Shown: positions 1 through 8,963, numbered from the stretch's first letter. The stretch is DNA of 64,000 bases from [Mycobacterium] crassicus (GCF_020181615.1 NZ_CP084029.1:3826800-3890799), one strand, 5' to 3'. Program-made: numbers and translations. The notes: generated by a model not told the origin, from the letters alone.

Positions 1-270
1 GGTGTGCGCCGCGTCGAGACCCAGTCCGGACAGCTCTTCGGCGGCTGCCACGCACCCGGACAGCGGTCGCGCCAACGCCGGGGCCGGCGCCAGCAGCGTC
101 ATCCCGGTCAACGTCAGCTCGTCGATCAGCACCTCCCCCAGCTGGCGCAGCCCGCGCGGCGAAGCCACCGCCCAGTCGGAGGATCCGCGCAGCGCGTCGA
201 CCGACCGGGGCAGCACCCCACCTAGCCCCCGGATGATCTGCGGTACGCGTTGCGCCGATGCCATCGCCAT
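1..270 (-). CDS. N-terminal part of an unidentified protein, runs off the window
   Basis: An open frame on the minus strand starts with ATG at 270-268 and reaches the window edge without a stop (90 codons visible). The start overlaps the stop of the Baeyer-Villiger monooxygenase by one base (TGATG), which indicates translational coupling in one operon. The visible residues are rich in Ala, Leu and Gly and contain no motif I can assign. A second in-frame ATG lies two codons further in. Baeyer-Villiger enzymes produce esters or lactones and are often followed by an alpha/beta hydrolase, so an esterase is a reasonable guess from context. The catalytic region lies outside the window and I cannot confirm it. 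Confidence 0.55.
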   Translation of the reverse strand, partial: MAMASAQRVPQIIRGLGGVLPRSVDALRGSSDWAVASPRGLRQLGEVLIDELTLTGMTLLAPAPALARPLSGCVAAAEELSGLGLDAAHT

Positions 271-1934
271 CACCCCAGTTCGAAACCGCTGTAGCCGGCC
301 GCCGCGATCTGGTCGCAGCGCCGCCGGTACTCCGGAATACCTCCGGTATAGCCCATGTACATCCGCTTCTTGCCGGGGACGTTTCCGCCGTTGTACCAGG
401 AACTGCACGTCGGGTGGGTTAGCACCGTCGGCGCGACCAACGACGTGGTGTGCTCGATCCACTCGGCCTGCGCGGCCGGCAACGCCTCGATGGAGCGGTA
501 CCCGTTGGCCCGCAGATAGTCGATGCAATCACCGATCCATTCCACGTGCTGCTCCAGCGCGGCGACGAAATTGGTTGCTGCGCTTGGACTACCCGGTCCC
601 TGGACGGTGAACAGGTTCGGGAACCCGGTGACTTGCAGTCCCAGATAGGACACCGGTCCCTCATCCGCCCAGACGTCGCGAAGCAACACGCCGTCGCGAC
701 CGCGGACGTCGATGCGGCTCAGCGCGCCGGTCATGGCGTCGAAGCCGGTGGCGTAGACGATCACGTCGAGGTCGTAGTGGCCTGCCGCGGTGCCGATACC
801 GGCCGGTGTCACCGCGCTGATCGGCTCGGCGCGTAGATCAACCAGTGTCACGTTGTCGCGGTTGAAGGTTTCGTAATAGCCCTGGTCGATGATCGGTCGC
901 TTGCAGGCGAACGGGTGCGTCGGCACCAGCGCTGCCGCCGTCCGCGGGTCCCGGACGATTCGGGCGACGGCTTCGCCGTACAACTGCGCCGCCAACCGAT
1001 TGGCATCCATGTCGAAGAAGAGGTCGCCCCAGTTCAGGGCACCCATCACCCCGTGCTCCTGCACCGCACGGAGTTGCTCCTCCCGCGAGGCCGACTTCAA
1101 CGGCGGCCGGCTCAGCATGTCGAGCAGCACCGAGAAGGCCGACAGCCGAGCGGCGCCGACCGGATGCTCCCGCTGGGCGGCACGGATGCTTGCGTAATCG
1201 GCTTTCAGCGCGTCCAATTCCCCTGGCGCGAAGGCGCGGACCTGCCAGGGCAGCGTGTAGGCCGGCGAGCGCTGGAAGACATGAAGGTGCGCGGCTTCTC
1301 GCGCCACTACCGGGATCAGCTGGACGCCGGTGGATCCGGTGCCGACAACGCCCACCCGCCTGCCTGTCAGGTCGACACCCGATCGGGGCCAGCGGCTGGT
1401 GTACAGCGACGTCCCGCCGAACCCGGCCATCCCGGCGATATCGGGTTCCAGTGGCACCGAGAGGATTCCGGAGGCGGCGACCACGAAGGGCGCAATGAAC
1501 CGCTCGCCGGTCCGGGCGACCACTGTCCATGCCGCGGCGGCGTCGTCGTAGGTCATCGCGGCGACCTCGGTCTCCAAGGCGATGTCGCGGCGCAGATCGA
1601 GCCGGTCAGCGACGAAGTTCAGGTACGCCTCGATCTCCGGTTGGGCCGGCATGGTCTCGGTCCAGACCCATTCCTGCTGGATCTCCTCGGAGAAACTGTA
1701 GGAGTATTCGATGCTTTCGATGTCGCAGCGCGCACCCGGGTACCGGTTGACCAGCCAGGTCCCGCCGACCGCATCGGCCATCTCCAGCACGCGGGTGCGC
1801 ACTCCGAGTTCGCGCAGTCTGTGCAGCGCGTACAAGCCGGAGAATCCGGCCCCGATGACCAACGCGTCGAAGTACCTCGCGGCACCGTCCCCGCCGGGGC
1901 GGGACGTGCCGGCGGCTGCCACGGGCTGTGTCAT
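270..1934 (-). CDS. Baeyer-Villiger type flavin monooxygenase
   Basis: This 554-residue flavoprotein should use FAD, NADPH and O2 to insert oxygen next to a carbonyl group. Visible motifs are the FAD Rossmann motif GAGFSG (28-33), the family signature GGTWLVNRYPG (57-67) and a second nucleotide-binding motif GTGSTG (198-203). The Baeyer-Villiger fingerprint FxGxxxHxxxWP is present at 172-183, but the histidine is tyrosine (Tyr178). The start is the ATG at 1934, preceded by a strong AGGAGG; a longer frame upstream lacks such a site. The gene is divergent from the Rieske oxygenase, with a shared TTACnGT repeat between them, and is coupled to the partial gene downstream. The family is clear; the substrate is unknown. 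Confidence 0.88.
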   Translation of the reverse strand: MTQPVAAAGTSRPGGDGAARYFDALVIGAGFSGLYALHRLRELGVRTRVLEMADAVGGTWLVNRYPGARCDIESIEYSYSFSEEIQQEWVWTETMPAQPEIEAYLNFVADRLDLRRDIALETEVAAMTYDDAAAAWTVVARTGERFIAPFVVAASGILSVPLEPDIAGMAGFGGTSLYTSRWPRSGVDLTGRRVGVVGTGSTGVQLIPVVAREAAHLHVFQRSPAYTLPWQVRAFAPGELDALKADYASIRAAQREHPVGAARLSAFSVLLDMLSRPPLKSASREEQLRAVQEHGVMGALNWGDLFFDMDANRLAAQLYGEAVARIVRDPRTAAALVPTHPFACKRPIIDQGYYETFNRDNVTLVDLRAEPISAVTPAGIGTAAGHYDLDVIVYATGFDAMTGALSRIDVRGRDGVLLRDVWADEGPVSYLGLQVTGFPNLFTVQGPGSPSAATNFVAALEQHVEWIGDCIDYLRANGYRSIEALPAAQAEWIEHTTSLVAPTVLTHPTCSSWYNGGNVPGKKRMYMGYTGGIPEYRRRCDQIAAAGYSGFELG

Positions 1935-1984
1935 GCTGCGCTGACCTCCTGTCGGTCCCTTCGCGGGTTCCGCTACCGATAGGG

Positions 1985-2003
1985 TTACGGTACGGTATTC
2001 AGT
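1985..2003. promoter_or_regulatory. Putative operator, TTACnGT direct repeat (site 1)
   Basis: The sequence reads TTACGGT-ACGGT-ATTCAGT. It matches the pattern TTACnGT-N5-TTACnGT found at six other promoters in the window, the second half being the weaker one. It lies 23 bp before the Rieske oxygenase start and 50 bp before the Baeyer-Villiger monooxygenase start, so it could control both divergent genes. Confidence 0.5.
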
Positions 2004-2026
2004 CGGGCCCCTGCGAGAGGACACCG

Positions 2027-3037
2027 ATGAAGGTTCCGTTCACCTGGAAGGTCACCGGCTGGTTCATGATCGGCTGGTCACCCGAGTTCGAGACGGGCAA
2101 GACCCGAGCGCTGCACTACTTCGGCGAGGACATGGTCGCCTACCGGAGCGAATCCGGTGAGCTGCATGTGATGGAGGCGCACTGCAAGCACCTCGGCGCC
2201 CACCTCGGTCACGGCGGCAAGGTGATCGAGGACCGCGTCGAGTGCCCGTTCCACGGCTGGCAGTGGGGACCCGACGGCTGCAACAAGTTCATTCCGTACC
2301 AACCGGATCGGCCGAACAAGGCGCTGCGCCTGCGGGTGTACCCGGTCGTCGAGCAGCACGGCTGCGTGTTCATCTGGCACCACCCCGACTCCGCCGAACC
2401 CCAGTGGGAGATGCCGGACATCTTCGGCAAGTTCCCCCAGTTCACCACCGGGCCCCAGGACTACTACCGGGCCTATCCGGAATTCTCCCGGCGCTTGGAG
2501 GGCGAGCCGGTGCATCCGCAGATCGTCGCCGAGAACGCCGCCGACAGTGCACATTTCCAGTACGTGCACCACGCGACGGTGACCCCGCGGGTGCTGGACT
2601 GGAAGATGGCCGAGCGCGAGTGGCACTTCGTGGCCGGTTTTCCGGACGCCGACAGCGACGACCCCGATGCGATGGCGCTGCGCTTTCACTCGCACCTGTT
2701 CGGTCTCGGCGGGGCGATCAGCATCTTCGAAGGTGTGCAACAGCACCGGCTGATCTTCACCTGCACACCGGTCGAGGAGGGCCGCTCCGATCTGTTCTAT
2801 TCGATCTGGTGGCCCCGGCTTCCCGGCGACGACTCCGAGACTGCACCGGACGAGATCCGGGAGCGCGTGGAGAGGCAGTTTCTGACCACGGTCGAAGACG
2901 ACCTGGGCATCTGGCGCTACCAGCGCTACATCGAGCATCCGGCGTTGGCCAAGGCCGACGCGAAACCATTTATGACGCTGAGGAAATGGGCGACGCAGTT
3001 CTACGATGTACCGGCGGAAGAGACAGTCGGCACGTGA
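2027..3037 (+). CDS. Rieske non-heme iron oxygenase, terminal oxygenase (KshA-like)
   Basis: The 336-residue protein has an N-terminal Rieske domain with ligands Cys53, His55, Cys73 and His76 (CKH and CPFH) and a C-terminal catalytic domain with the mononuclear-iron motif N170-x2-D173-x2-His176-x4-His181. Single-component terminal oxygenases of this size, such as the steroid 9-alpha-hydroxylase KshA, hydroxylate ring substrates with electrons from a separate ferredoxin reductase. No reductase gene is seen in this window. The start is ATG 2027, with GAGAGG upstream; the longer frame would begin inside the divergent promoter. Its stop overlaps the GTG start of the next gene (GTGA). An assignment to steroid, terpenoid or aromatic substrates cannot be made from sequence alone. 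Confidence 0.85.
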   Translation: MKVPFTWKVTGWFMIGWSPEFETGKTRALHYFGEDMVAYRSESGELHVMEAHCKHLGAHLGHGGKVIEDRVECPFHGWQWGPDGCNKFIPYQPDRPNKALRLRVYPVVEQHGCVFIWHHPDSAEPQWEMPDIFGKFPQFTTGPQDYYRAYPEFSRRLEGEPVHPQIVAENAADSAHFQYVHHATVTPRVLDWKMAEREWHFVAGFPDADSDDPDAMALRFHSHLFGLGGAISIFEGVQQHRLIFTCTPVEEGRSDLFYSIWWPRLPGDDSETAPDEIRERVERQFLTTVEDDLGIWRYQRYIEHPALAKADAKPFMTLRKWATQFYDVPAEETVGT

Positions 3038-3645
3038 CGCTGGAGGAGCTGGTCACGCCCGAGCACACCGCGGTCATCACCCAGGAGCTGCAGGGCGCGG
3101 TAGTGGGGCCCGAGGCCGGTCTGCCGATGCTCGCCGATGCGGCCCGTCACGAGGCGCTGCCGAACATCACCCGCCTGCTGCCGGCCGCCAGAGCAGCCGG
3201 GGTGCAGGTGGTGCACTGCCTGGTGCACCGCCGCCCGGACAGCCGGGGCTCCAATCGCAATGCCCGGCTGTTCGCCGCCGGCCGCCGCGCCGTGGACATC
3301 ACCCCGGGCAGCGCCGGCGCCACCCTGCTGCCCGAATTCGGCCCGGAGCCGACCGACCTGGTGCTGAGCCGATGCCACGGGGTGGGGCCGATGGGCGGCA
3401 CCGAATTGGATGCGGTGCTGCGCAATCTCGGGGTGACCACCGTTGTCGCTGTGGGGGTCTCGTTGAACGTGGCGATCCCGAATCTGGTCATGGATGCGGT
3501 CAATGCCGGCTATCGGGTGGTGCTGCCCCGTGATGCGGTGGCCGGTGTGCCCGCCGAATACGGCGCCGCGGTCATCGAGAACACCCTGTCGCTGCTGGCG
3601 ACGATCACCACCACCGAGGAACTGGTGCGCACATGGCGCCCCTGA
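3034..3645 (+). CDS. Isochorismatase-like cysteine hydrolase fold, catalytic residues replaced
   Basis: The 203-residue protein follows the isochorismatase/cysteine-hydrolase pattern throughout. The expected catalytic triad Asp-Lys-Cys is not present. The Asp position is Glu18 (QELQ), the Lys position is Arg114 (LSRCHG), and the nucleophile position in the GVSLNVAIP loop is Ala148. The nucleotide sequence at that codon is GCG, so this is not a misread. It starts with GTG 3034, overlapping the Rieske oxygenase stop by four bases, and overlaps the following FadD by 13 bases, so it is translated as part of this operon. It is probably a non-hydrolytic binding or scaffolding protein, or an enzyme using other residues. 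Annotation as an active hydrolase would be unsafe. Confidence 0.75.
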   Translation: MTLEELVTPEHTAVITQELQGAVVGPEAGLPMLADAARHEALPNITRLLPAARAAGVQVVHCLVHRRPDSRGSNRNARLFAAGRRAVDITPGSAGATLLPEFGPEPTDLVLSRCHGVGPMGGTELDAVLRNLGVTTVVAVGVSLNVAIPNLVMDAVNAGYRVVLPRDAVAGVPAEYGAAVIENTLSLLATITTTEELVRTWRP

Positions 3646-5291
3646 CCCAGTTCACCGTGCCGGCCGTCACCGCCGCGGTGGCCGCGGCGATCGGCGACCG
3701 CGACTTGGTGGTTCAGGGCGACAAGCGCCTCAGCTACGCCCAGGTCGTCGACCGGTCCAACCGGCTGGCGTCCTACCTGTATGCGCAGGGGCTCGGCTGC
3801 CACACGCCACGATCGCAGCTGGCCGCCCACCAAAGCGGTCAGGATCTGCTGGGCATCTACGCTCACAACGGCAATGAGTTCGTCGAGACGCTGCTGGGCG
3901 CCTTCGCCGCCCGGGTGGCACCGTTCAACGTCAACTACCGCTACGTGCGCAACGAATTGGCTTACCTGCTGGCCGATTCCGGTGCGACCGCACTGGTGTA
4001 CCACGCCACGTTCGCGCCGACGCTGGCCGAGGTACTGCCCGACCTGCCTCGGCTGAAAGTGCTGATCCAGATCGCCGACGACTCCGGCAACGCCCTGCTC
4101 GACGGTGCCGTGGACTACGAGGCGGCGCTGGCCGACAGCTCACCACAGCCGCCACCGGTGCAGCCCTGTCCCGATGACCTCTATGTGCTCTACACCGGTG
4201 GCACCACCGGGATGCCCAAGGGTGTGCTGTGGCGCCAGCACGACATCTTCATGGCGTCCTTCGGTGGCCGCAACCTCATGACCGGGGAACCGATCGGTTC
4301 GGTCGACGAGGTGGTGGCACGCTGCACAGCCGGTCCGGGAACCACGTTGATGATCCTGCCGCCGCTGATCCACGGCGCCGCCCAGTGGGCGGTGATGATG
4401 GCGATCAACACCGGGCAAACCCTGGTGTTCCCTTCCGTCGTAGACCATTTCGACGCCGACGATGTGGTGCGAACCATCGAGCGGGAGAAGGTGATGGTAG
4501 CCACGGTGGTCGGCGATGCGATGGCCCGGCCGCTGATCGCCGCGGTGACCAACGGCGATGCCGACGTGTCGTCGTTGGCGGTGGTGGCCAACGGCGGGGC
4601 TCTGCTGACACCGTTCGCCAAGCAGCGGATCGTGGAGGCCTTACCGGGTGCGGTGGTCATCGACGGGGTCGGTTCGTCCGAGACCGGCGCGCAGCTGCAT
4701 CACGTGTCGACCCCGGGGTCGGTCTCGACCGGGACATTCGCCGCCGGGCCGGACACCTGCGTGGTGGCCGAGGATCTCGGCTCGGTGCTGCCACCCGGCC
4801 ACGACGGCCTGGGCTGGCTCGCGCAACGCGGTTTCGTCCCGCTGGGCTACCTGGGCGATGCCGCCAAGACCGCCGCGACGTTCCCGACCGTCGACGGTGT
4901 GCGCTACTCCATCCCCGGCGACCGGGCCCGGCACCGGGCGGACGGATCGATCGAGTTGCTGGGTCGCGACTCGGCGACGATCACCACCGGGGGCGAGAAA
5001 GTCTTCGCCGAGGAGGTGGAGACCGCCATCGCCTCGTATCCAGACGTTCTCGACGTGGTGGTCGCGGGCCGGCCGAGCGAACGCTGGGGGCAGGAGGTGG
5101 TGGCCGTGGTCGCCCTCGCCGCTGGAATCCCGGCATCCGACGCCACCGCCGCCGAACTCATCGAGCACGCCGCCGGATCACTGGCCCGCTACAAGCTGCC
5201 CAAGGCGATCGTGTTCCGGCCGGCGATCGTCCGCAGCCCGGCCGGCAAGGCCGACTACCGCTGGGCGCGCGAGCAGGCCGAGCTGGGCTAG
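3633..5291 (+). CDS. Acyl-CoA synthetase, FadD19-like
   Basis: The 552-residue AMP-forming ligase activates a carboxylic acid to its CoA thioester through an acyl-adenylate. The phosphate-binding motif YTGGTTGMPKG is at 187-197 and is followed by VLWR. The C-terminal domain has TGGEKVF and the catalytic-lysine region PAGKADYRWA. The spacing and wording of these motifs, including IHGAAQ and DGVGSSETG, match the FadD19 group that activates steroid side chains in actinobacteria. A neighbour at 30403-32034 belongs to the same group. The start overlaps the cysteine hydrolase gene by 13 bases. The stop shares a CTAG tetramer with the convergent aldehyde dehydrogenase. The steroid-like substrate class is inference. 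Confidence 0.87.
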   Translation: MAPLTQFTVPAVTAAVAAAIGDRDLVVQGDKRLSYAQVVDRSNRLASYLYAQGLGCHTPRSQLAAHQSGQDLLGIYAHNGNEFVETLLGAFAARVAPFNVNYRYVRNELAYLLADSGATALVYHATFAPTLAEVLPDLPRLKVLIQIADDSGNALLDGAVDYEAALADSSPQPPPVQPCPDDLYVLYTGGTTGMPKGVLWRQHDIFMASFGGRNLMTGEPIGSVDEVVARCTAGPGTTLMILPPLIHGAAQWAVMMAINTGQTLVFPSVVDHFDADDVVRTIEREKVMVATVVGDAMARPLIAAVTNGDADVSSLAVVANGGALLTPFAKQRIVEALPGAVVIDGVGSSETGAQLHHVSTPGSVSTGTFAAGPDTCVVAEDLGSVLPPGHDGLGWLAQRGFVPLGYLGDAAKTAATFPTVDGVRYSIPGDRARHRADGSIELLGRDSATITTGGEKVFAEEVETAIASYPDVLDVVVAGRPSERWGQEVVAVVALAAGIPASDATAAELIEHAAGSLARYKLPKAIVFRPAIVRSPAGKADYRWAREQAELG

Positions 5292-6733
5292 CGTTTCTTC
5301 AGCCGTCGACGAGTCTTGTTTCGCGCGCGCCTCAGCATGATGTCGGTGTAGCGCTGCATCGACGGCTTGAACGGCGGTGCGGCGGTTCCGGTCAGGCTGA
5401 ACGGCAGGTCGGATCCGACCACAGTTCGGTAGTGGCTGAAGGCGTCGAAGCCCGCCTTACCGTGGTAGGCGCCCATTCCGCTGCGGCCGACGCCACCGAA
5501 CGGCGCGTCGGACGGAATCATTTGCGCGGCAAAATCATTGCGGGCCACTCCACCGCTTCGAGTGCGGCGCACGAAATCCCGGAACTGCGAGCCGTCCGGC
5601 CCGAACCAGTAGGCCACCAACGGAGCGGGCCGCGCATTGATCTGCTCGATCGCCCCATCGAGGCTGGTATACCCCTGCACCGCCAGCACCGGTCCGAAGA
5701 TCTCCTCCTCGGTGATGCGCATGCTCGCATCGACGTTGCGCACGATGGTCGGGGCGATCTTGCGGGTGTCACGGTCGGGCAACACCTCTCCGTCGGGCAC
5801 GACGGCCTCCACCAGCGCCCCACGTTCGGCCGCGTCGTCGATCAGGCCCAGCACCCGGTCGAAGTTGGCCTCGTTGACACTGGAGCAGTAGTCGCCGTTG
5901 GCGATGATGGTCGGGAACATCTCCCGCAGCGTGGAACGGGCGGTCTCGACGAACGCCTCCACGTCGCGTTCGGGCACCAGAACGTAGTCGGGGCACACAC
6001 AAACCTGGCCGCCATTGACCATCCGCGCTGTGGCGATCCGTTTCGCCGAGCGGGCGACGTCGGCGTCGGGGGCGACGACGACGGGGTTCTTCCCGCCCAA
6101 TTCCAAGGTCACCGGAACCAGGTTGTCGGCCGCGGCGCGCTGCACCAGCGCGCCCACCGAGGGTGATCCGGTGAAGAACAGGTGGTCGAACGGCAGTCCC
6201 GCGAACTCGGCCGCCACCGCAGCCCCACCGGTGACGACGACGAGTTCGTCGTCGGCGAAGTAGGACGGCGCGAGTTGCTTCATCAATTCGCCTGTGTTCG
6301 CGGTGATCTCCGACATCTTGATCATCACCCGATTTCCCGCCGCGAACGCCGCCGCCGCCGGCACCACCACCAGCTGAAGCGGAAAGTTCCACGGGCCGAT
6401 GATCCCGACCACGCCCAGCGGGCTGGGCTGAACCTCGGCCCGTAACCCGGCCAGTCGCGCCGCCCGCATCAGCTTCGGCGACCGCATCCATTGCCGGACA
6501 TGGGATCTGGTGTGTTCGATCACCGGGATCATGCCGACCAGCTCGGTGGCCAACGATGCGGCCCGTGACCGGGTGCCGAAATCCTGCGCCATCGCGTCCA
6601 CCAGGGCATCGGTGTTGTCCAGTACCAGGGCCAGCAACCGGTCGATCCGGTTACGCCGCACCGCCGCATCGGGAGGCCCGTCGGCGACGAACGATTGCCG
6701 TTGCTTCTCCAGCAGCGCGACCAGATCCGTCAC
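5288..6733 (-). CDS. NAD(P)-dependent aldehyde dehydrogenase, coniferyl-aldehyde type
   Basis: The 481-residue enzyme oxidises an aldehyde to a carboxylate. It shows the PWNFP motif (114-118), FFTGS (186-190), the general base Glu211 in LELGGK and the nucleophile Cys245 in GQVCVCPDYV. The cysteine context and the moderate length fit the coniferyl-aldehyde dehydrogenase branch. The C-terminal tail is very basic (KTRRRLKKR). The start is GTG 6733, which overlaps the stop of the upstream dehydrogenase gene (GTGA), so the two are translationally coupled. A longer frame to 6814 would run into that gene and is not needed. It may process an aldehyde made by the P450s or dehydrogenases nearby. Confidence 0.87.
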   Translation of the reverse strand: MTDLVALLEKQRQSFVADGPPDAAVRRNRIDRLLALVLDNTDALVDAMAQDFGTRSRAASLATELVGMIPVIEHTRSHVRQWMRSPKLMRAARLAGLRAEVQPSPLGVVGIIGPWNFPLQLVVVPAAAAFAAGNRVMIKMSEITANTGELMKQLAPSYFADDELVVVTGGAAVAAEFAGLPFDHLFFTGSPSVGALVQRAAADNLVPVTLELGGKNPVVVAPDADVARSAKRIATARMVNGGQVCVCPDYVLVPERDVEAFVETARSTLREMFPTIIANGDYCSSVNEANFDRVLGLIDDAAERGALVEAVVPDGEVLPDRDTRKIAPTIVRNVDASMRITEEEIFGPVLAVQGYTSLDGAIEQINARPAPLVAYWFGPDGSQFRDFVRRTRSGGVARNDFAAQMIPSDAPFGGVGRSGMGAYHGKAGFDAFSHYRTVVGSDLPFSLTGTAAPPFKPSMQRYTDIMLRRARNKTRRRLKKR

Positions 6734-7545
6734 GACAGGTCCAACGGCCCGGTTTCGGCCACGGTGCGCAGCTGGCCCAGCTCGACGCCCCGGTCGGCGG
6801 CCGCCTCGATACACGCGGCGACGTCTTTACGCATAAACGGCGCAACGACTTTGCCGAAGTTCTCCACTCCCCCGGCCGACTGCACATATGACGCGGCCCG
6901 GCTGCCGCCGCTGCAGTGCTCCAGCGCCGCGAACAGACTGGTCTCGGGCACTCCGAGATTCTTCGCCAAGTCGACCGCGCCGGCGACGAGTTGCGCATTG
7001 GAGGCGAACAGCACGTTGTTGATCAGTTTGAGGTTGAGCGCGGTGCCGAGGGATCCCGTGGTTATCACCGGGTCGGCATAGGCGGCCAGTACGGGCTGGG
7101 CACGGGCCACCGCGTCGTCGGGCCCGCCGAGCAGCACCGTCAGCTTTCCCGCGGCGATGTCATGGGCGCCGCCGCTGACCGGTGCATCGACCAGCACCGG
7201 GCCGGGATACTGCGCCATCAGATTGGTCAGCGTGCTCACCGTTCCGGTGGTGTGCGAAACGACGACCGTGCCCGCCTTGGCATTGGCCAGCAGCCCGTCG
7301 GGCCCGGTGGCGACCTCGATCAGCTGGGCGTCGGAGAACAGGCAGCTGATCACGATGTCGGCGTCGCCGGCGACCGCGGCGACCGAATCCACCGGCACCG
7401 CGCCGGCCGCCGCCAACCGTTCGCGCACCTCGGGGCGGCGGGCGTGGACCTGCACGGAAAAGCCGGCGCCGACGAGGCGCCCCACCATCGGCTCACCCAT
7501 CTTTCCGGCCCCGACAAACCCGATGACCTGGCCCGTTGCTCTCAT
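6730..7545 (-). CDS. NAD-binding 3-hydroxyisobutyrate dehydrogenase-like oxidoreductase
   Basis: The 271-residue beta-hydroxyacid dehydrogenase family protein oxidises a hydroxy acid or reduces the matching semialdehyde. Visible features are the Rossmann motif GFVGAGKMG (9-17), the substrate-binding stretch DAPVSGG (120-126) and the catalytic Lys173 in NLKLINN. GAGGAG lies just upstream of the ATG at 7545. It is the first gene of a two-gene operon with the aldehyde dehydrogenase. It is divergent from a P450 with a TTACnGT repeat in between. The exact hydroxy acid is unknown. Confidence 0.86.
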   Translation of the reverse strand: MRATGQVIGFVGAGKMGEPMVGRLVGAGFSVQVHARRPEVRERLAAAGAVPVDSVAAVAGDADIVISCLFSDAQLIEVATGPDGLLANAKAGTVVVSHTTGTVSTLTNLMAQYPGPVLVDAPVSGGAHDIAAGKLTVLLGGPDDAVARAQPVLAAYADPVITTGSLGTALNLKLINNVLFASNAQLVAGAVDLAKNLGVPETSLFAALEHCSGGSRAASYVQSAGGVENFGKVVAPFMRKDVAACIEAAADRGVELGQLRTVAETGPLDLS

Positions 7546-7618
7546 TCTCGGCTCCTCACGGCGGCTTTCGGCTTTCCGGTAGCGCCAACCGTAGCATTGT
7601 CGACCGGCGCCGAATTAG

Positions 7619-7637
7619 TTACAGTCATGCTTACTGT
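7619..7637. promoter_or_regulatory. Putative operator, TTACnGT direct repeat (site 2)
   Basis: The sequence TTACAGT-CATGC-TTACTGT is a nearly perfect copy of the shared 19-bp pattern. It lies 74 bp before the dehydrogenase start on the minus strand and 28 bp before the P450 start on the plus strand, so it is placed to control both. Confidence 0.6.
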
Positions 7638-7665
7638 CGCCTTTTCGGGTTCATCAGAGGAAGCC

Positions 7666-8937
7666 ATGACCGTAGCCAGCCCATCGACGTCACCGCACCC
7701 CTACCATCGGATCGACATCTCCGAACCCAGCTTCTGGGGCAACGACTTCCGCAGCCGCGACGACAGCTTCGCCACTCTGCGCGGCGAACCGGGCCTGACC
7801 TGGCACCGGCCCATACCGGCCGTCTTCCCTCACCAGGAGACCGGCTACTGGGCGGCGACGCGGCACGCCGACATCAAATTCATCAGCCAGCACGAAGAGC
7901 TGTTCTGCTCCAGCGAAGGGGTCAGCGTCGACCCGATGCCGGCCGAGATCCAGCGCAACATGACGTTCTTTCTGGCGATGGATCCGCCCGACCACACCCG
8001 CTACCGCAAGCTCATCAGCTCGGGATTCACCCCCCGCCAGGTCCGGCGTATCGAGGACCAGATCAAAGTCAACGCCCGCACCATCGTCGACGACCTGCTG
8101 GCGCAACTGCGCACCGGTGAGCAGATCGACTTCGTCGCAAGCTGTTCGGGACAGCTGCCGATGCGCACCATCTCCGACATGATCGGCATCGATCCCGCCG
8201 ATCAGGAGAAGGTCGCCTATGCCGCCGAGTGCCTTTTCAGCGGCAGCGACGACGAGTACGCCTCGCTGGAGGAGCGGGCCGTACACGTGATGACGCAGCT
8301 GGGCGTGCTGTCCAATTCCGGCATCGAGCTGGCCCGGCGGCGCCGCACCGAACCGCATGATGACCTGATGACCGAGCTGGTCAACGCCGAGGTCGACGGC
8401 CACCGGCTCACCGACGAAGAACTCGGCTCATTCATGGTGCTGCTGGGCTCGGCGGGCAACGACACCACCAAACAGGCCACCACCCACGCGTTCAAGGCGC
8501 TGATCGATCATCCCGAACAGCGCGCCTGGCTGCTGGCCGACTTCGACAACCGGATCGGCGCCGCGGTCGAGGAGTTCGTGCGCTGGGCGACACCGGTGCT
8601 CGCCTTCGCCCGCCACGCAGTGGTGGACACCGAGGTGGCCGGGACCACGATCAAGGCCGGCGAGAAGGTCGCACTGTTCTACTGTTCGGCCAACCGCGAC
8701 GAGACGGTCTTCGACCGGCCGCACGAATTCGACATCACCCGCAGCGCCAACCCGCACCTGGGGTTCGGCGGTGGCGGCGCGCACTACTGTCTGGGCACCC
8801 ATGTGGCCCGGATGGAGCTGCGGCACCTGTTCTACGAGTTGCTCAGCCGGCTGCCGGAGGTGACGCTCGGCGAGCCGGAGTACCTGCAGAGCACCTTCGT
8901 GCACGGCATCAAACGGATGTCGATCAGCCTCGCCTGA
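7666..8937 (+). CDS. Cytochrome P450 monooxygenase (CYP125/CYP124-like)
   Basis: The 423-residue soluble P450 has the I-helix oxygen-binding motif AGNDTT, an ExxR motif in EEFVRW and the heme-thiolate loop FGGGGAHYCLG with Cys375 as axial ligand. The double-glycine heme loop resembles mycobacterial P450s that oxidise sterol or branched-lipid chain ends (CYP125, CYP124); this is resemblance by eye only. ATG 7666 is preceded by AGAGGA; the frame extends far upstream, but through the divergent gene. The second P450 gene follows after 26 bp. It needs a ferredoxin and reductase, neither of which is in the window. Likely role: hydroxylation at an early step of the pathway. Confidence 0.9.
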   Translation: MTVASPSTSPHPYHRIDISEPSFWGNDFRSRDDSFATLRGEPGLTWHRPIPAVFPHQETGYWAATRHADIKFISQHEELFCSSEGVSVDPMPAEIQRNMTFFLAMDPPDHTRYRKLISSGFTPRQVRRIEDQIKVNARTIVDDLLAQLRTGEQIDFVASCSGQLPMRTISDMIGIDPADQEKVAYAAECLFSGSDDEYASLEERAVHVMTQLGVLSNSGIELARRRRTEPHDDLMTELVNAEVDGHRLTDEELGSFMVLLGSAGNDTTKQATTHAFKALIDHPEQRAWLLADFDNRIGAAVEEFVRWATPVLAFARHAVVDTEVAGTTIKAGEKVALFYCSANRDETVFDRPHEFDITRSANPHLGFGGGGAHYCLGTHVARMELRHLFYELLSRLPEVTLGEPEYLQSTFVHGIKRMSISLA

Positions 8938-8963
8938 CACTGGCGCCCAGACAGGAGAACTCC

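Noticed and set aside
1..610. Plus-strand open frames at the left edge
   Set aside because: They are Arg/Ser/Pro-rich shadows of the minus-strand partial gene and of the Baeyer-Villiger monooxygenase.
6916..7665. A 250-codon N-terminal extension of the first P450
   Set aside because: It is antisense to the dehydrogenase at 6730-7545 and crosses the promoter; ATG 7666 has a ribosome site and begins a normal P450.
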